A stretch of 64,000 bases of DNA from Datura wrightii (GCA_035772735.1 JASDFA010000019.1:91696001-91760000), one strand, 5' to 3'. Positions 33,001-44,798 are shown, numbered from the stretch's first letter. The notes: generated from the sequence alone by a model not told the origin. Program-made: numbers and translations.

Positions 33001-34882
33001 AGGTTGTGTGTTGATGCAGCATGGTAAAGTAATTGCATACGCTTCCAGATAGCTGAGGAAACACGAAAAGAATTACCTTACCCACGACCTGGAATTAGCC
33101 GCAGTGATCCACGCTTTGAAGATGTGGAGGCATTACCTGTATGGCGTCCATGTTGATATTTTCACAGATCACAAGAGCCTATAGTCATCTTCACTCAGAG
33201 GGAGTTGAATCTGCGGCAACGTCGCTGGTTGGAGCTGTTAAAAGATTATGATGTGAATATTCTATACCACCCCGGAAAAGCCAATGTTGTAGCAGATGCT
33301 CTCAGTCGTAAGTCCATGGGGAGCTTGGTACATTTGCAGCCTGAACAGCAGGAATTGGTCAGGGAGATACATCAGTTAGCTAGCCTAGCCATTCGTGTAG
33401 CAGAAACAGAGGACGGTAGTGTAGTAATACAGAACACCGCCGTATCATCATTAGTTGTGGAAGTGATAGAACAGCAGTATGAGGATCCTGACCTGATCCA
33501 GCTCAAAGACAGAATCCAACAGGGGTAAAGCGCCAGATTTTCAGGTAACTGAGGGAGAAGTACTGTTACGTAAAGGTCGCCTATGTGTTCCAGATGTTTC
33601 AGGGCTCCACCAGCAGATTATGAATGAGGTACATTACGCCCGTTATTCTCTTTACCCCGGTGCGACAAAAATGTACCATGATATCAAGGAAAACTACTGG
33701 TGGCCAGGTATGAAAAGAGAAATTGCTGAATTTGTAGCCCAGTGTCCTAACTGCCAACAGGTGAAAGCAGAACATCAGAAACCAAGTGGTTTGACTCAGG
33801 ATATAGCTGTACCTCTCTAGAAATGGGAAGCGGTGAATATGGATTTCATAACAAGATAACCCCGTACTAGACACAGACATGACTCTATATGGGTGATAGT
33901 TGACAGATTGACAAAATCAGCTCATTTCCTGCCAATAAGAACCACCTTCTCGGTTGAGGATTATGCAAAATTGTATATCCAAGAGATAGTCAGATTGCAT
34001 GGAGTGCCAGTGTCCATTATTTCAGATAGAGGAGCACAGTTTACGGCTAGATTCTGGCAGTTGTTTCAGAAAGGTTTGGGAACGCAGATTAATCTGAGCA
34101 CAGCATTCCATCCTCAGACAGATGGGCAGGCTGAGCGCACTATTCAAACGCTCAAAGATATGTTGCGAGCGTGTGTGCTGGATTTCGGTGGTAGCTGGGA
34201 TGAGCATTTACCGTTAATTGAATTTGCTTATAATAACAGCTACCATTCAGCCATCCAGATGGCGCCTTTTGAGGCATTATACGGACGAAAATGCAGATCG
34301 TCGGTTGGCTGGTTTGAAATAGGAGAATCAGCGTTGGTTGGCCCAGACATTGTTCAGCAGTCAGAGGAAAAGGTAAAGCTTATCCGAGAACGCTTACTGA
34401 TTGCACAGAGCCGCCAGAAGTCATATGCAGATGTACGGCGCAGAGACTTGGAATTTGATGTAAATGACTGGGTATTTCTGAAAGTATCTCCGATGAAAGG
34501 GGTAATGAGATTTGGCAAGAAAGGTAAACTCAGCCCGAGGTTTGTTGGGCCTTATCAGATTCGTCAAAGGATAGGCCGAGTAGCATATGAGTTTAACTTG
34601 CCTCCAGAACTAGAATTCGTTCATCTAGTCTTCCATGTATCTATGTTGAGGAAATGCATAGGAGACCCATCCAGAGCAGTTCCAGTCCAAGATATCCAGG
34701 TTACAGAAAAGCTAGCTTATGAGGAGGTTCCAGTAGCTATCTTAGACAGACAGATTCGCAGATTGAGGACTAAAGATATTACGTCTGTCAAGGTATTGTG
34801 GCATAACAGGAACCGTGAGGAGATGACGTGGGAAGCTGAAGAAGATATGAAAGCTAGATATCCTCACCTATTCCAGGCCTAG
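30098..34882 (+). pseudogene. TK-2 gag-pol polyprotein, broken
   Basis: ATG at 30098 to stop at 34882. Gag (about 30340-31080) is followed by a zinc knuckle (CYICGQEGHLMKDC near 31245), protease DPGST (31530), and RT with IPPYRMAP, PLPRIDDLF and an intact FIDDIL loop (32537). RNase H (33060-33330), an HHCC region (33620-33780), the DDE integrase core (VIVDRLTK 33895, IISDRGAQF 34017, DGQAER 34121) and a C-terminal chromodomain (AILDRQIRRLR...EDMKARYPHLF, 34736-34880) complete the order. In-frame stops are at 30107, 30224, 30341, 30479, 30755, 31076, 31187, 33050, 33818 and 33857, with one-base frameshifts near 33185 and 33522. The integrase core plus chromodomain remain open over 33893-34882. 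Chromodomains direct integration to marked heterochromatin in this group. Confidence 0.95.
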
Positions 34883-35132
34883 TCAGGCGACATGTATGTC
34901 CGTATTATTACTTATGTAGTACCTTATGGTTGTATATGTATAAATGAGAAAGATTGATACTTAGATATTCAGTGAATTTTAAAGTATTGCGTGCAGTACC
35001 TGTGTTGGACTTTTCTGCATTTCAGGTTTTTGCTATAGTCCATATTATAGGGGAAACTCTGCCAAAATCTTCCTAGATAGTAAGTTGAGAAGTCCTCTAA
35101 ATAGAAGTTTACATTCGAGGACGAATGTTCTT

Positions 35133-35145
35133 AAGGGGGGGAGAA
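35133..35145 (+). promoter_or_regulatory. TK-2 polypurine tract
   Basis: AAGGGGGGGAGAA lies immediately before the 3' LTR. Confidence 0.9.
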
Positions 35146-37728
35146 TGTTATACCCCGTAGGGTTCCCAGAACCAAGATGACCTATTTGCATGTTGATTAA
35201 GCATATTTGAAGGCCATGCGTGCTAAAGAAAGGCCTGGGAAAAGATTGGACGAGAAACCTATCGAACCATCGTGGAAGGAGCCGAGGCAGAGCCCCTCCG
35301 CGATGGCAACGTGTCACGGAGGTGGAGCCTCCGTGTTGGCTCCGTGACACCTTGACCTTGTCCAGGCCCAAGTATATAAAGCCCCACTTCGGTTTTGATT
35401 CATTTAAACTTATAAAAATTTCCAAAAATCATAGAGGAATAACTAGAGGAGAGAAAAGAACGAAGAGGGTAATATAATTTCGTCCGATTACGCTGCCAAA
35501 CGTTGTCCAAACTCAAATTAACCTCAGATACCGAGGATTTAGCAGCAGAGAGCATTCCTATGGATTTAATTTCGTGAAATACGGCCGACGAATCGTCGAA
35601 CTACCGGAGTAAGGTAAGTGGAATTGATCCAAACTAGTGTCTATGTGTTCCTAGCTGTGAAGTGAATAGTTCTCCCTTCTGGACTTCCGAAAAATAGCGA
35701 GTTTTCGACCGTCCTTTGGTAGGCCTAAGTTTAGGCTATAACTATATCGAAAGTGATGTCGTTCTTCAGAATAAAGCTGTATTTAGTACTGATTGATATA
35801 TATATGAATGCAGTTGGAGGAAATAGCTGAAATACTGACCAAGCTACGCCAGTTAGTCAGGAAATCAGAAGCGAAGGTATGTAAAGCTAGTTTCCTCGGC
35901 AAGTTAGTAATCTCGGTATAGTAAAGTAATTTAAAGGCCAGTAGAATGTTCAGAAGTCATGTGTTATGTTTATTACGAATGTTGGTACGATATTAGAAGC
36001 ATCATGTTATATTTTGCGCGAAACTTGCTTGCACGATATAGATTCTAATACAAGTGTTAGGAACTGCACAGCATACTCAGTATGTGATGTAATACAGAAT
36101 GTTAGGATATTATCGTATTCAGTTGAAACCCAGTAAAGCAATGTAATATCTATAAGGCATCTCAGAAGTAGAATGATAGGTTAAAATGAAGTTTAGGAAG
36201 CATGTTAGAAATAGTAAACCATGTTACCATAGAGACTCAGTATACAACATGGTTTTCAGCAGAAAGACTATATCTTGTTCAGCATTAGACTCAGCATAGT
36301 AAGGGAGAAGATTATATTTATACATATATACTATTATTGGTCTCAGCATGTATTAAGTACGTACATATTACTATCACTAGTTCAGCACACAGTATGTACA
36401 ATACTTTACTACTATTAGCTTCAGTATGTGGGATATGCAGATAGTATTACTAGTTGAGACCATTGTATTGTTTTGGGGTTGGATTACCTAGCATCCATGA
36501 CCGCCCCAGGGTTAATAGCTGTATCGACTCGTCCGCCAGAGGACGATGATACGTCGCTCTACGAAGTGGCATGTCGTCCCACACGGGACGAAGATGGGAT
36601 GCCAGCTTTCCCCATATTGTTCCTTGGTCGGCCCTTATACACCCCTGTCGAGCGGATACGCCCGGGTGTTGATTCAGGAGTCCTCCGGACTCAGGTACAG
36701 TTATAGTCAGGGGCTCAGTGAGCCCAAGTGCATACCCAGGGGACTGGCAGGATGCTTATAGTTATTATAGGAGATGGGATGACCGGGGTAGGGGTATATA
36801 TTGCGTGTTGTTTGTACCTCCCGGCTTATGGGGGCCGGGCAAGGTTTGTGTGTGCTATGCTATGATATGTTATGTTATGCCATGTTGCACTAGATACGAG
36901 TAGATCAACAGTAGAACAATACATCTCCTGGTATGACTCCTACTCCTTCCAGTACAGTTAGAGTAGGCATAGTTTTATATTTTCAATCAGTTAGTCTATT
37001 CCTTCATATTTCAGTTCCATCAGTTGTGTTGTTGTTTTCAGATATTTCATTCAGTTATTGTTTTACATACTCAGTACCAGTGGTACTGACGCCCGGTGGG
37101 GCGCTGCATTACTTGCCTGCAGGTACTCATAGACGAGGGGCTGATACCTCGTGATTCCAGCCCGCTCACAGGGTCATCAGCTCCAGTCATCCGGAGCTAG
37201 ATAGCTAGAGGTTTATCTCTTTTCTTTTGTTGTACAGCATGGGTAGGCCGGGGCCCTGTCCCGACCATCTTATCAGTATTCTTAGAGGCTTGCAGTCTGT
37301 ATATATTTCCTTGTGGTCAGATGAGCCGGTCGTGTGAGGTCGTGCAGTTGTATAGCTGTTAGTACTTCTCTTTCTTTTATGTTGGCCGTGTGGGGCCATA
37401 GCCTGACAGTAGTGGTGACCTTGCCGGTCACGTAGCTTTTCAATACTCCATTATTGAGTTACAGATAACTAGACAGCATGGTGGCCTTGTCGGCCCGCAT
37501 AGGCTCCCCTATATTGATATGTTTCTTGTTAGCTGTTAGTACAGGTACAGGTGGCTATAGGCCTAGTCAGCCGGAGGCTGTATTTACAGCCGTTATATAG
37601 CCCGTTGCTTCCCTAAATCTGAGTTAGAGCCAGCCAGGCACCAGATGTGCTCAGGCTCAGTAGTCTAGCAGTTCAGGTCCTAGTAGGGCACCAGGTTCCA
37701 GTCATACCCCCCAAGGCGGGGTGTGACA
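35146..37728 (+). repeat. TK-2 3' LTR (2583 bp)
   Basis: Homologous to 27306-29885. It retains TATATAAAG (35373-35381) and both dyads (35267-35306 and 35311-35350). The donor-like AAG|GTATGTAAAG is near 35875. Confidence 0.96.
35267..35381 (+). promoter_or_regulatory. TK-2 3' LTR dyads and TATA box
   Basis: Dyad CCATCGTGGA-N20-TCCGCGATGG (35267-35306, one arm change), dyad GTGTCACGGAG-N18-CTCCGTGACAC (35311-35350), a 22-bp gap, then TATATAAAG. Of the two TK-2 LTRs, only this one keeps a TATA box. Confidence 0.72.
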
Positions 37729-37733
37729 AAAAG

Positions 37734-38203
37734 AACTGAAAAGAAAAACCAACGGCTGATGAAGTCATGCTTGACTCACAAAACTTTTTTCAAATATTTC
37801 TCACAAGCATTACATTCACCAAAAATTGTTAAGCACAAAAATTTTTAAAATTTTTCTCACCCCACACTTGAATCATGCTATGTCCCCATAGCATCAAATT
37901 AAAATTAAAAAGGGTAAGAAAGACTCCCTGAGGTCACTAGTCCTTGCTAAAAGAACATGCTTTCTTTCACATTTTCACAAGTGGGTGTTTGACCCCACAC
38001 TTTTTATCTTCCATGCTTCTTAGCTTTCTCCTCCACGGGTACTCAGACTTCCCCTCCATCTGTGCGTAATTTTCCACCAAAAACAACACAAGTTGACAAT
38101 AAATAAAATCAACTCAAACAACAATTACAAATTGTACTTGTGGTTTGGTTTGCCTCCCAAGCAGCGCCTTATTTACATCGCGGCACGGCGTGGACTATCC
38201 TTT
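37734..38203 (-). other. AT-2 spacer downstream of gag-protease, no gene
   Basis: Continuation of the AT-2 untranslated region after TK-2. It contains CCCCACACTT motifs (37859, 37993), the minus-strand form of the polypurine core, and TTGCCTCCCAAGCAGCGCC near 38150, shared with AT-1 at 13846. Confidence 0.65.
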
Positions 38204-40665
38204 TCAGGACCTCCTCATACCTGGGTTCCCTTTCGGGAACCATCTTTTTCTGTTTTGATTTTTAGAGAGAACAGCCTCCACTCTGTTCCTCTCTTCCTCC
38301 AACATCTTATCAAACTGAAGACCTTTATCAGACTCGGGCTGAACACTTATTGTTACCTTTGGCCGTGGACCTGTGGAATCAACCACCCCACACTTATCCT
38401 CAGACAACAAACTAACCTTACAAAGGTTTCTGTAGTGTGTGGGTGGGTTCATTTCTTGGTATACTCAGAAGAGTTCTTCTTCATCATCGACCCTCATTTT
38501 CAGGGTCCCTGCTTTTAAGTCAATTATCGCTCCTCCGGTGGCCAAGAGTGGTCGTCCCAAGATTAACGGTACCTAGTCATCAACATGAAAATCTAAGATA
38601 ATAAAATCAACAGGTATAATAAACTTACCCACTTTGATGAGAATGTCCTCTATTATTCCCTCAGGTGCCACTCGCAACTTGTCCGCCAGCTGCAACACCA
38701 ATATTGTTGGCTGCGGTTTTCCCAACCCCTGGGTGTTAAATAATGATAGGGGCATTAGATTAACTGCTACCCCAAAATCATATAGAGCTCGTAACACTTG
38801 AGCTTTATCAATTTGTATGGGGAGGGTAAAACTCCCTGGGTCTTTGAGCTTCTTAGGAATCTTGCTCAATACCCTGTGACTGCACTCCTCCGTTAGTGCT
38901 ACTGTTTGGACATCCACTAATCTCACTTTATTGTCCATTACATCCTTCAAGTATTTAGCAACTTGGGCATTCCCTGCAAAACGTCAATAAGAGGCAAATT
39001 TATGTGAAGTTCTTTGAAAATCTCAAAGAACTTTTTAAAGCATTCCTCCTCCTTGACTTTTTGAATCTCTAACAGAATGGTGGTGGTAGTCTTTGTGCTG
39101 GCTGCAATGAAGATTGTGCATTATGTTGCACAGTACTCTGATTTTCTCCCTTGCTAGTGGATGGTCCTTGTCTACCAAACTCCGGCTGCACCTCATTTCT
39201 CTTCTCTTTAGGTGCCGCATCAGCTAGTTGATTGTCACTCCTCAGACTGATGGCATTGGCCTGGCGAGGGTTAAGATCTGTGTCATTTGGTAGTCCTCCC
39301 TGTAGTCTCATGTTTGAGCAGCTGCTATCTGACCCATCTGCTTCTCTAGATTGTGGGTGGTCAACTGCTGATTCTTCAAGTCTAATGCCATCCTTGCCTG
39401 ATTTTCTGCTAACTAAATCTGGGTCTCCATGATTTTCTGCAATGTTTCCTCAATGTTGCTGCTCAACTGGCCATTATTCTGCCTATTTTGCTGATACTGC
39501 TGTTGTTAAGGTTGCTGATAACTTTGCTTTTGATTTCCACCCTAAGAAAAATTCAGGTGGCCCTGCCAATTTTTGTTGTAGTTGTTTCAAAAATTCTTAT
39601 TGTTCCTCTACACATTCCCAACAAAATTGACTGATTCCGAATTGGCTCCAAAAGGTTCTACATTGTGCCCATTATTTCCACAAATTTCACACCAACTCGG
39701 AGCTTGCTGAACTGCATTAACCTGACCCTGCTGTTGGTTCATACTCTGTTTATTGAACTGAGTCATCATCTCATGCTGGAACAAAGCTAACTGTGCCGCC
39801 AAGGCATTCATACCATCTACCTCTATAAACCCTGCTCTCTTTCCTTCCCCTCTTGATGATTCATTGTGCCACTCTGGATTTCTTTGTGCAATTCTATTCA
39901 ACAACGTGTACAGCTCATGATAAGTCTTCTCTAAGGCTTGCCCACCCAATGCAGAGCCTAGTAAAATTTTTTTGTGTGGGTCTGGACTTTCTACAAATGT
40001 AAGAGCCAGCACTTCATTTGATTGTTGGTGATGGGGACAGTCTCTCAATAATTACTTGAATCTTTCCCAAGCCAAATATATGTTCTCATCAGGCCTCTGC
40101 TTGAAACTTAGTATCTCACTTCTAAGTTTGGCAGTCTTGCCTGACAAGAAGAATCTGATAAGGAACTTCTTCGCCAAATCATCCCAAGAAGTTATGGAGT
40201 TTGGTGGCTCAGCTTTCAACCACCTTTTGGCCTCTCCCAACAATGAAAATGGGAAGAGGGTAAGTCGGACATAGTCTGTGGACACTCCGGTGGGGACAAA
40301 AGTCTCACTAATCTCAAGAAAGTTCTGTAAGTGCTGTTGCGGGCCCTCATGTGCCATCCTAGTGAATTGACCACTAGAATGTAACAGCTGCACGATGTTC
40401 TGCTTCAATTCAAAGTTCCCTCCAGGCTCCGATTTACGGATACTAGAGTTCACATTAGTCGCTAGTGGGATTGCCACTTCGTGAACTGGTCTGGCTGCCA
40501 TTGCTTCCAGTGAAAATTGTGCTTGTCCTGCGGGTGGGTGTTGTTGTACCTTTTCTTGAAGTCTTTTCAGCATTTACTCAAGAGCTACTCTCCTTCGCAA
40601 ATGAATTGATGTTCTGGTTCAAGCAACGGTTCCATAAGCTCTCTAGTCCTAGCCAGCTTGGCAAG
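38204..40665 (-). pseudogene. AT-2 gag-protease, decayed
   Basis: Homologous to the AT-1 gag-protease along its length. Gag pieces are open at 40052-40573 (EAKRWLKAEPPNS, ENIYLAWERF) and 39608-40048, split by a stop at 40049-40051. The zinc knuckle (CEICGNNGHNVEPF near 39690) has lost its last Cys. The protease piece (38573-38950) has DFG in place of the AT-1 DLG. A TGA near 38470 separates an 82-codon tail (38204-38452) that AT-1 lacks in recognisable form. Frameshifts occur near 39000-39600. It is not functional as it stands. Confidence 0.88.
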
Positions 40666-40769
40666 ACAACCTGTCACCTGCAATAAGTCAGACTAAGACC
40701 AAGTTTCTCAGCACTTAAGGAAATTTAAAAATCACAAAAAAATAAATAAATTCTCTAAACTTCGCCGAG

Positions 40770-40787
40770 TCCCCGGCAACGGCGCCA
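40770..40787 (-). promoter_or_regulatory. AT-2 primer-binding site (tRNA-Asp)
   Basis: Identical 18 nt to the AT-1 site, also 6 nt (AAAACT on the plus strand) from the LTR. Confidence 0.93.
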
Positions 40788-40793
40788 AAAACT

Positions 40794-42264
40794 TGATCGC
40801 CCGCAAGTGTATGAGTCGTAAAAGTAATATAGTGGCCCTTTTTAAGAGCCGCATGTCGAACCCACAGGGACTGGACCAATTCACCTAACTATCAAGTTCA
40901 AGTGTGATATTAAATGCCGCAAGTGTTGATTATAGACTTTTTCGAGAAATTTAATTAAGTCTAGATGTGGTCAACGAAATACTCTGAATTCATTCAAGGA
41001 GCAACTAGAGTTAAAGTCGGATAATCATGCGATACTACGATATGCAATGGTTTAAGTATGAAACTATCAATTGTCATCTCACATAATTAAAATTGCATGT
41101 TCATGGTCTTTCGAGCCTCTAAACACGACAAACTAGCCTCACAACTACATCGTTTGGTGGGATGTGACATGCTAAATCGTGGGCAATTCAATTACGTGGA
41201 TGTGATTAGCGACTCTCGTACTTCTAATCATTTAACTCAACTTAGTTTCACAACTACTTCTTCGAGTGGTGGAATGACATTTCTATGTTAATTCATGTTC
41301 TCATCCTGTTTTATCAACCAAGCAAGGCAAATTAGGTATAATTTCTTATCCTAACCGCAAAGTATATCGTGAGATACAAACTTGCTTCCTACATTCTTTA
41401 GTTCTTGCCTAGGTTTTCTTTCTCAAGCATTTACCTAAGCTTAACGTGTGTGTTTTCATGGTGATCAATCATAAAAAAAATCATAATTAAGAATGCAAGA
41501 CAAAACAACAATCAATAACTTAATTCCAAAACAAATTCGTAAAAACACAATCACAACTTATGGCTTCAACCCTAGAGGAAGGGTTGTATCCACTCAAGCT
41601 TGTAAAATTACAAGAAAACATTGTTAAAGTAACATATTTACAAGAATTTGTAGAAGAGAAGATGAAATTAATGAACCCTAGGTGAGTTCTCCCACTTCTC
41701 CCTTCACTCCTTGGCAGTTTTTCAGAAATAAATCGTGACAAAATATTTTTAGGAGCTAAGGGACCTATTTATAGTAAATGTGAGGTGTATAAAATTATTC
41801 CCGGCATGAAATAGCTCCGTGTCACGGAGGTTATCACGCCAATATGCCTCCGTTACATGGAGGCATCGCGTATGCAATCTGGAAATCAAAACAGTTGCCA
41901 GGCAGTAGCTGTCCGCGTTGGCAGCGTGTCACGCTACTTTTGTAGCGCGTTTTAGGGCATGTCACGACCCTTGTCGCGTAGCCTGCCTGCCGTCGCACAT
42001 TGCCAACGCACAGGTGGGCAGTTTCACGCATCCTCCTTGCCGACGTTCGCGTTTTACTTCTGATTCCATGCATCCACTTCACCAACTCATAGATTAGTTC
42101 CCAAAAATCATTTTAAACCTACAAAAACAAGAACTAATCATGTTGGTAAGTATATATATTCACATTTACATAAAAATACATGAGAATGAATATAATTAAG
42201 TCGATAAACAAGACAAAATTAAGTTATAAAGCATCACTCGAGCATGCTATTTTTTCCGTGATCA
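40794..42264 (-). repeat. AT-2 5' LTR (1471 bp)
   Basis: Pairs with 24354-25839. TATA is at 41765-41773 and a dyad at 41819-41858 (two arm changes), with the same 45-bp gap. The right end reads CCGTGATCA where the partner has CCAAGATCA. Confidence 0.93.
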
Positions 42265-42618
42265 GACATCACAACTCGTGAGGAACGAGATGAGTCATGA
42301 AGTCCAATCCATTGTCAACACTAGAAAATCGCATCATAAATTTCAAAGCCCATACAATGACTCACTTCACGAGTGGTGAGGCACACAACAATTCATGACT
42401 CCCCTCGTGATGTCTCCGGAAAATCAAACCTTCAATCTTTGACCACCTTTACCATGACTCACTTCATGAGTCATGTGGTACTTCTTGACTCACGATTGCC
42501 ACTTGTGGTCACCCCCTGACCTCAACTTCTCATAACCATCCTTTACTTCACGAGTCACTCCATGTCTCGTGGAGTCTCCTCATGGGTCACTGGATGACTT
42601 GTCTTGTGACCTGGGTAA
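42265..42618 (-). repeat. GY-1 5' LTR, right segment, truncated
   Basis: Begins with the AT-2 TSD GACAT, continues the GY-1 LTR with the three-unit palindrome cluster (about 42360-42605), and loses similarity to 6310-6383 after CTGGGTAA near 42618. The last roughly 80 bp of the LTR are missing and a GY-2 LTR in the opposite orientation follows. Confidence 0.8.
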
Positions 42619-43405
42619 GACGTGGGATCATCATGTACTTTTACATGGTGGTTGTCTGTTAAGATGAGTCTCCCATTGTTCTTCATGATTTCAGTAATGC
42701 ATATATTATAAGATATTATACCACATCTTCAGCAGGTTTGATCCAAGGATTAGTCTATGAGATTTTACCTATGACTTCATACATGGTAAGCCATATGCAT
42801 TTATTTTAGTTATGAGATCAAGTTATGTTTATTCATATTTTCTGATATTAGCATACAGTTCTTACTCTATAAATATTCTAATGTTATGATTTAAGATATG
42901 CATGATTTTAGTTTTTACTTACTCTGCATGTTTTACTTACCTTCCATACTTAGTACATTTCAAGTACCGACCACATACTCTATGTTTTATCATTTCATGA
43001 TACAGTCTCAGATGTTCAGACTCAGTCCTACTACTAGCCAGTCTCCAGAGTTTATCCTAGATAGCTTTGTCGGTGGGTCCTCATTCTTCGAGGACCTTCA
43101 GTTAGATGAGTTTTGTGATTTTTAGCTTCAAATTTCTAGTGAGCTAGTTGGGGTGTTGTCCCATCGGCTTGTAAGTATGTTAGAGGTTTTCCGGACATAG
43201 TTTGTATATTGAGCTTCGGATTTAGTGTTTTGATATTTCAGTTGGATAGATGTTTTATTACTTACACTTCTACTATTTCATAATTCAACTTTTTTCTTTG
43301 CTTATGTTGAGCTTTAGTTATCATGTTCATGCCATGCGTTGATTTGGAACCATTTATGGTTCTAGGTTCCGGGTTTAGATCCGGGCCAAAGTTCGGATCG
43401 TGACA
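42619..43405 (+). repeat. GY-2 5' LTR, 3' portion only
   Basis: Aligns with 46275-46987 and 50500-51192 (shared CCATTGTTCTTCATGATT, 'GAGCTAGTTGGGGTGTTGTCC'-like and GTTCGGATCGTGACA segments) and ends in TGACA before a perfect primer site. The first 1.4 kb or so of the LTR is missing. Confidence 0.8.
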
Positions 43406-43409
43406 AACT

Positions 43410-43421
43410 TGGTATCAGAGC
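43410..43421 (+). promoter_or_regulatory. GY-2 primer-binding site (tRNA-iMet)
   Basis: TGGTATCAGAGC, perfect, 4 nt after the LTR. Confidence 0.9.
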
Positions 43422-43615
43422 ATTAGGCTTTGAGGTGTCCTAGGGTGTCTAAAAGCCACGTCAAGTAGAGTCTTTTTCATGGCTGTGAAGTGCGCCACAC
43501 ATATGGGGAAGAGGCTATGAAATATTTTAGGAAATTTCTCTTCTTTCATGATTTAAATCGTGCGATGAAGTATCTCTCTCTTCTTCTAACTCGTGCTATA
43601 TGCGTTTTCAAAATC

Positions 43616-44793
43616 ATGCCTCCATACTGAGTTAATGGTAGAAGGAATAGAAATGAAAATGGCCATGCAAATGGCAATAGAGATGGGCACCATCAAGCCC
43701 CGCCAACCCCGGTCAGTCCTTTGCCTGAGCAGGTCTCTCATGCTGAGTTTAGAGTAGCTTTTCAAATGTTGGCCCAGGCTTTCACCACTCAGGTCAACCA
43801 GCAGGCAGTGTCCCATGTCCCGCAGAATCGGAGCGCATCGACAACTCAAGTTTAGGATTTCCTCGGATGATTCCCCTTGAGTTCCTTGGGTCGAGAGTGG
43901 ATGAGGACCCACATGAGTTTCTAGAGAAGATACAGAAGGAAACCAAATTATGGGGGTGACCGGAGAAGAGAGCACAAAATTAGCCTCCTATCAACTAAAG
44001 GAGGTTGCCTATATTTGGTGTCGCTAGTGGAGAGATGATAGAGTAGTGGGCATGGTTCCTGTAAGCTAGGATGAGTTCATGACAGATTTCTTAGATAGAT
44101 TCTTCCTTAGGGAGTTGATGGAGGCAAAGGCGGCGGAGTTCATCAATTTGAAGCGGAATGATATGACTGTTCAAGAGTACGCCTTGGAGTTATCCAGCTA
44201 TCCAAGTATGTGCTAGAGATGGTGGTAGACCATAGGGTCCATATGAAGAGTTTTTTGTATAGAGTGTCCGACTCGCTGGTCAAGGAGTGTAGGATGGCAA
44301 TGCTGAATAGTGACTTAGACTTCTCTTGATTGGTCATATACGCCCAGTAAATGGAGGTAGATTAGATGAAAGATAAGGATAGAGAGGCCAAGAGGGTCCA
44401 AGAAAAGTAGTGTTTGGTTTCTCTAGCAGAGGCCTAGTGGCTGGCATCATCAATAAACTCATCAAACACCATCAACTCTAGCGCCGTCATCATCTAGTGT
44501 ACCATTAATATCTCAGCGTGAGCATAGGGGAAGGACATCAGGCTCCAAGGGTCAGGGAAGTAGGTCAGGAAATCGTAGTGTTCCAGTTTGCAGCAAGTGT
44601 GGCAGGAAGCACTCGGAGAGTGCTTAGCAGGTTCAAGGGCATGTTTTGGGTGTGGGAAGCCAGACGACATGATCAGAGACTGTCCAGCGGCTAGGCAAGG
44701 CTATGGTAAAGGCTACGACCCATCTTCCAATTCAGCAGCTCCACCAGTACGCTCAGCTCAGCAGGGTGCGTCCACTAGTGTAGGTGGTGGTCA
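43616..44793 (+). pseudogene. GY-2 gag, decayed
   Basis: ATG at 43616 (MPPY, then a stop), with GRRNRNENG and EQVSHAEFRVAFQMLAQA in one frame and later pieces in others. It ends with a knuckle remnant, CFGCGKPDDMIRDC near 44643, whose His is replaced by Asp. The closest relative in the window is GY-3. A solo LTR interrupts it at GGQH|QN. Confidence 0.85.
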
Positions 44794-44798
44794 ACATC

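Larger units (their letters stand above)
27306..37728 (+). mobile_element. TK-2, full-length Ty3/gypsy chromovirus
   Basis: 10,423 bp with LTRs 27306-29885 and 35146-37728, exact TSD AAAAG (27301-27305 and 37729-37733), tRNA-iMet primer site, polypurine tract, and one gag-pol region in the order gag, protease, RT, RNase H, integrase, chromodomain. It inserted in the 3' untranslated region of AT-2. The polyprotein has at least ten stops and two frameshifts. Confidence 0.97.
24354..42264 (-). mobile_element. AT-2, Athila-like element carrying TK-2
   Basis: LTRs at 24354-25839 and 40794-42264, with exact TSD GACAT (24349-24353 and 42265-42269). Removing TK-2 and its TSD copy leaves about 7.5 kb: LTR, gag-protease remnant, short spacers, LTR. 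It has the same tRNA-Asp primer site as AT-1 and alignable 3' untranslated DNA, but different LTRs and no accessory ORF. No RT or integrase was found, so like AT-1 it was non-autonomous before decay. Confidence 0.92.
5520..42618 (-). mobile_element. GY-1, old Ty3/gypsy chromovirus-like element carrying four insertions in the window
   Basis: Homologous LTR pieces lie at 5520-6383 (3' LTR) and at 22599-24353 plus 42265-42618 (5' LTR). Between them, after removing AT-1, AT-3 and AT-2, gag, protease, RT, RNase H and integrase follow in normal minus-strand order. The reading is supported by TSDs: AT-3 and AT-2 are flanked by exact repeats, and removing AT-1 rejoins pol codon to codon (GVQ|LVDSIE). 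All coding parts carry many stops. It is the oldest host layer of the left two thirds of the window. Confidence 0.88.

Noticed and set aside
30098..34882. An intact, active chromovirus
   Set aside because: At least ten stops, two frameshifts and a 5' LTR without TATA box.
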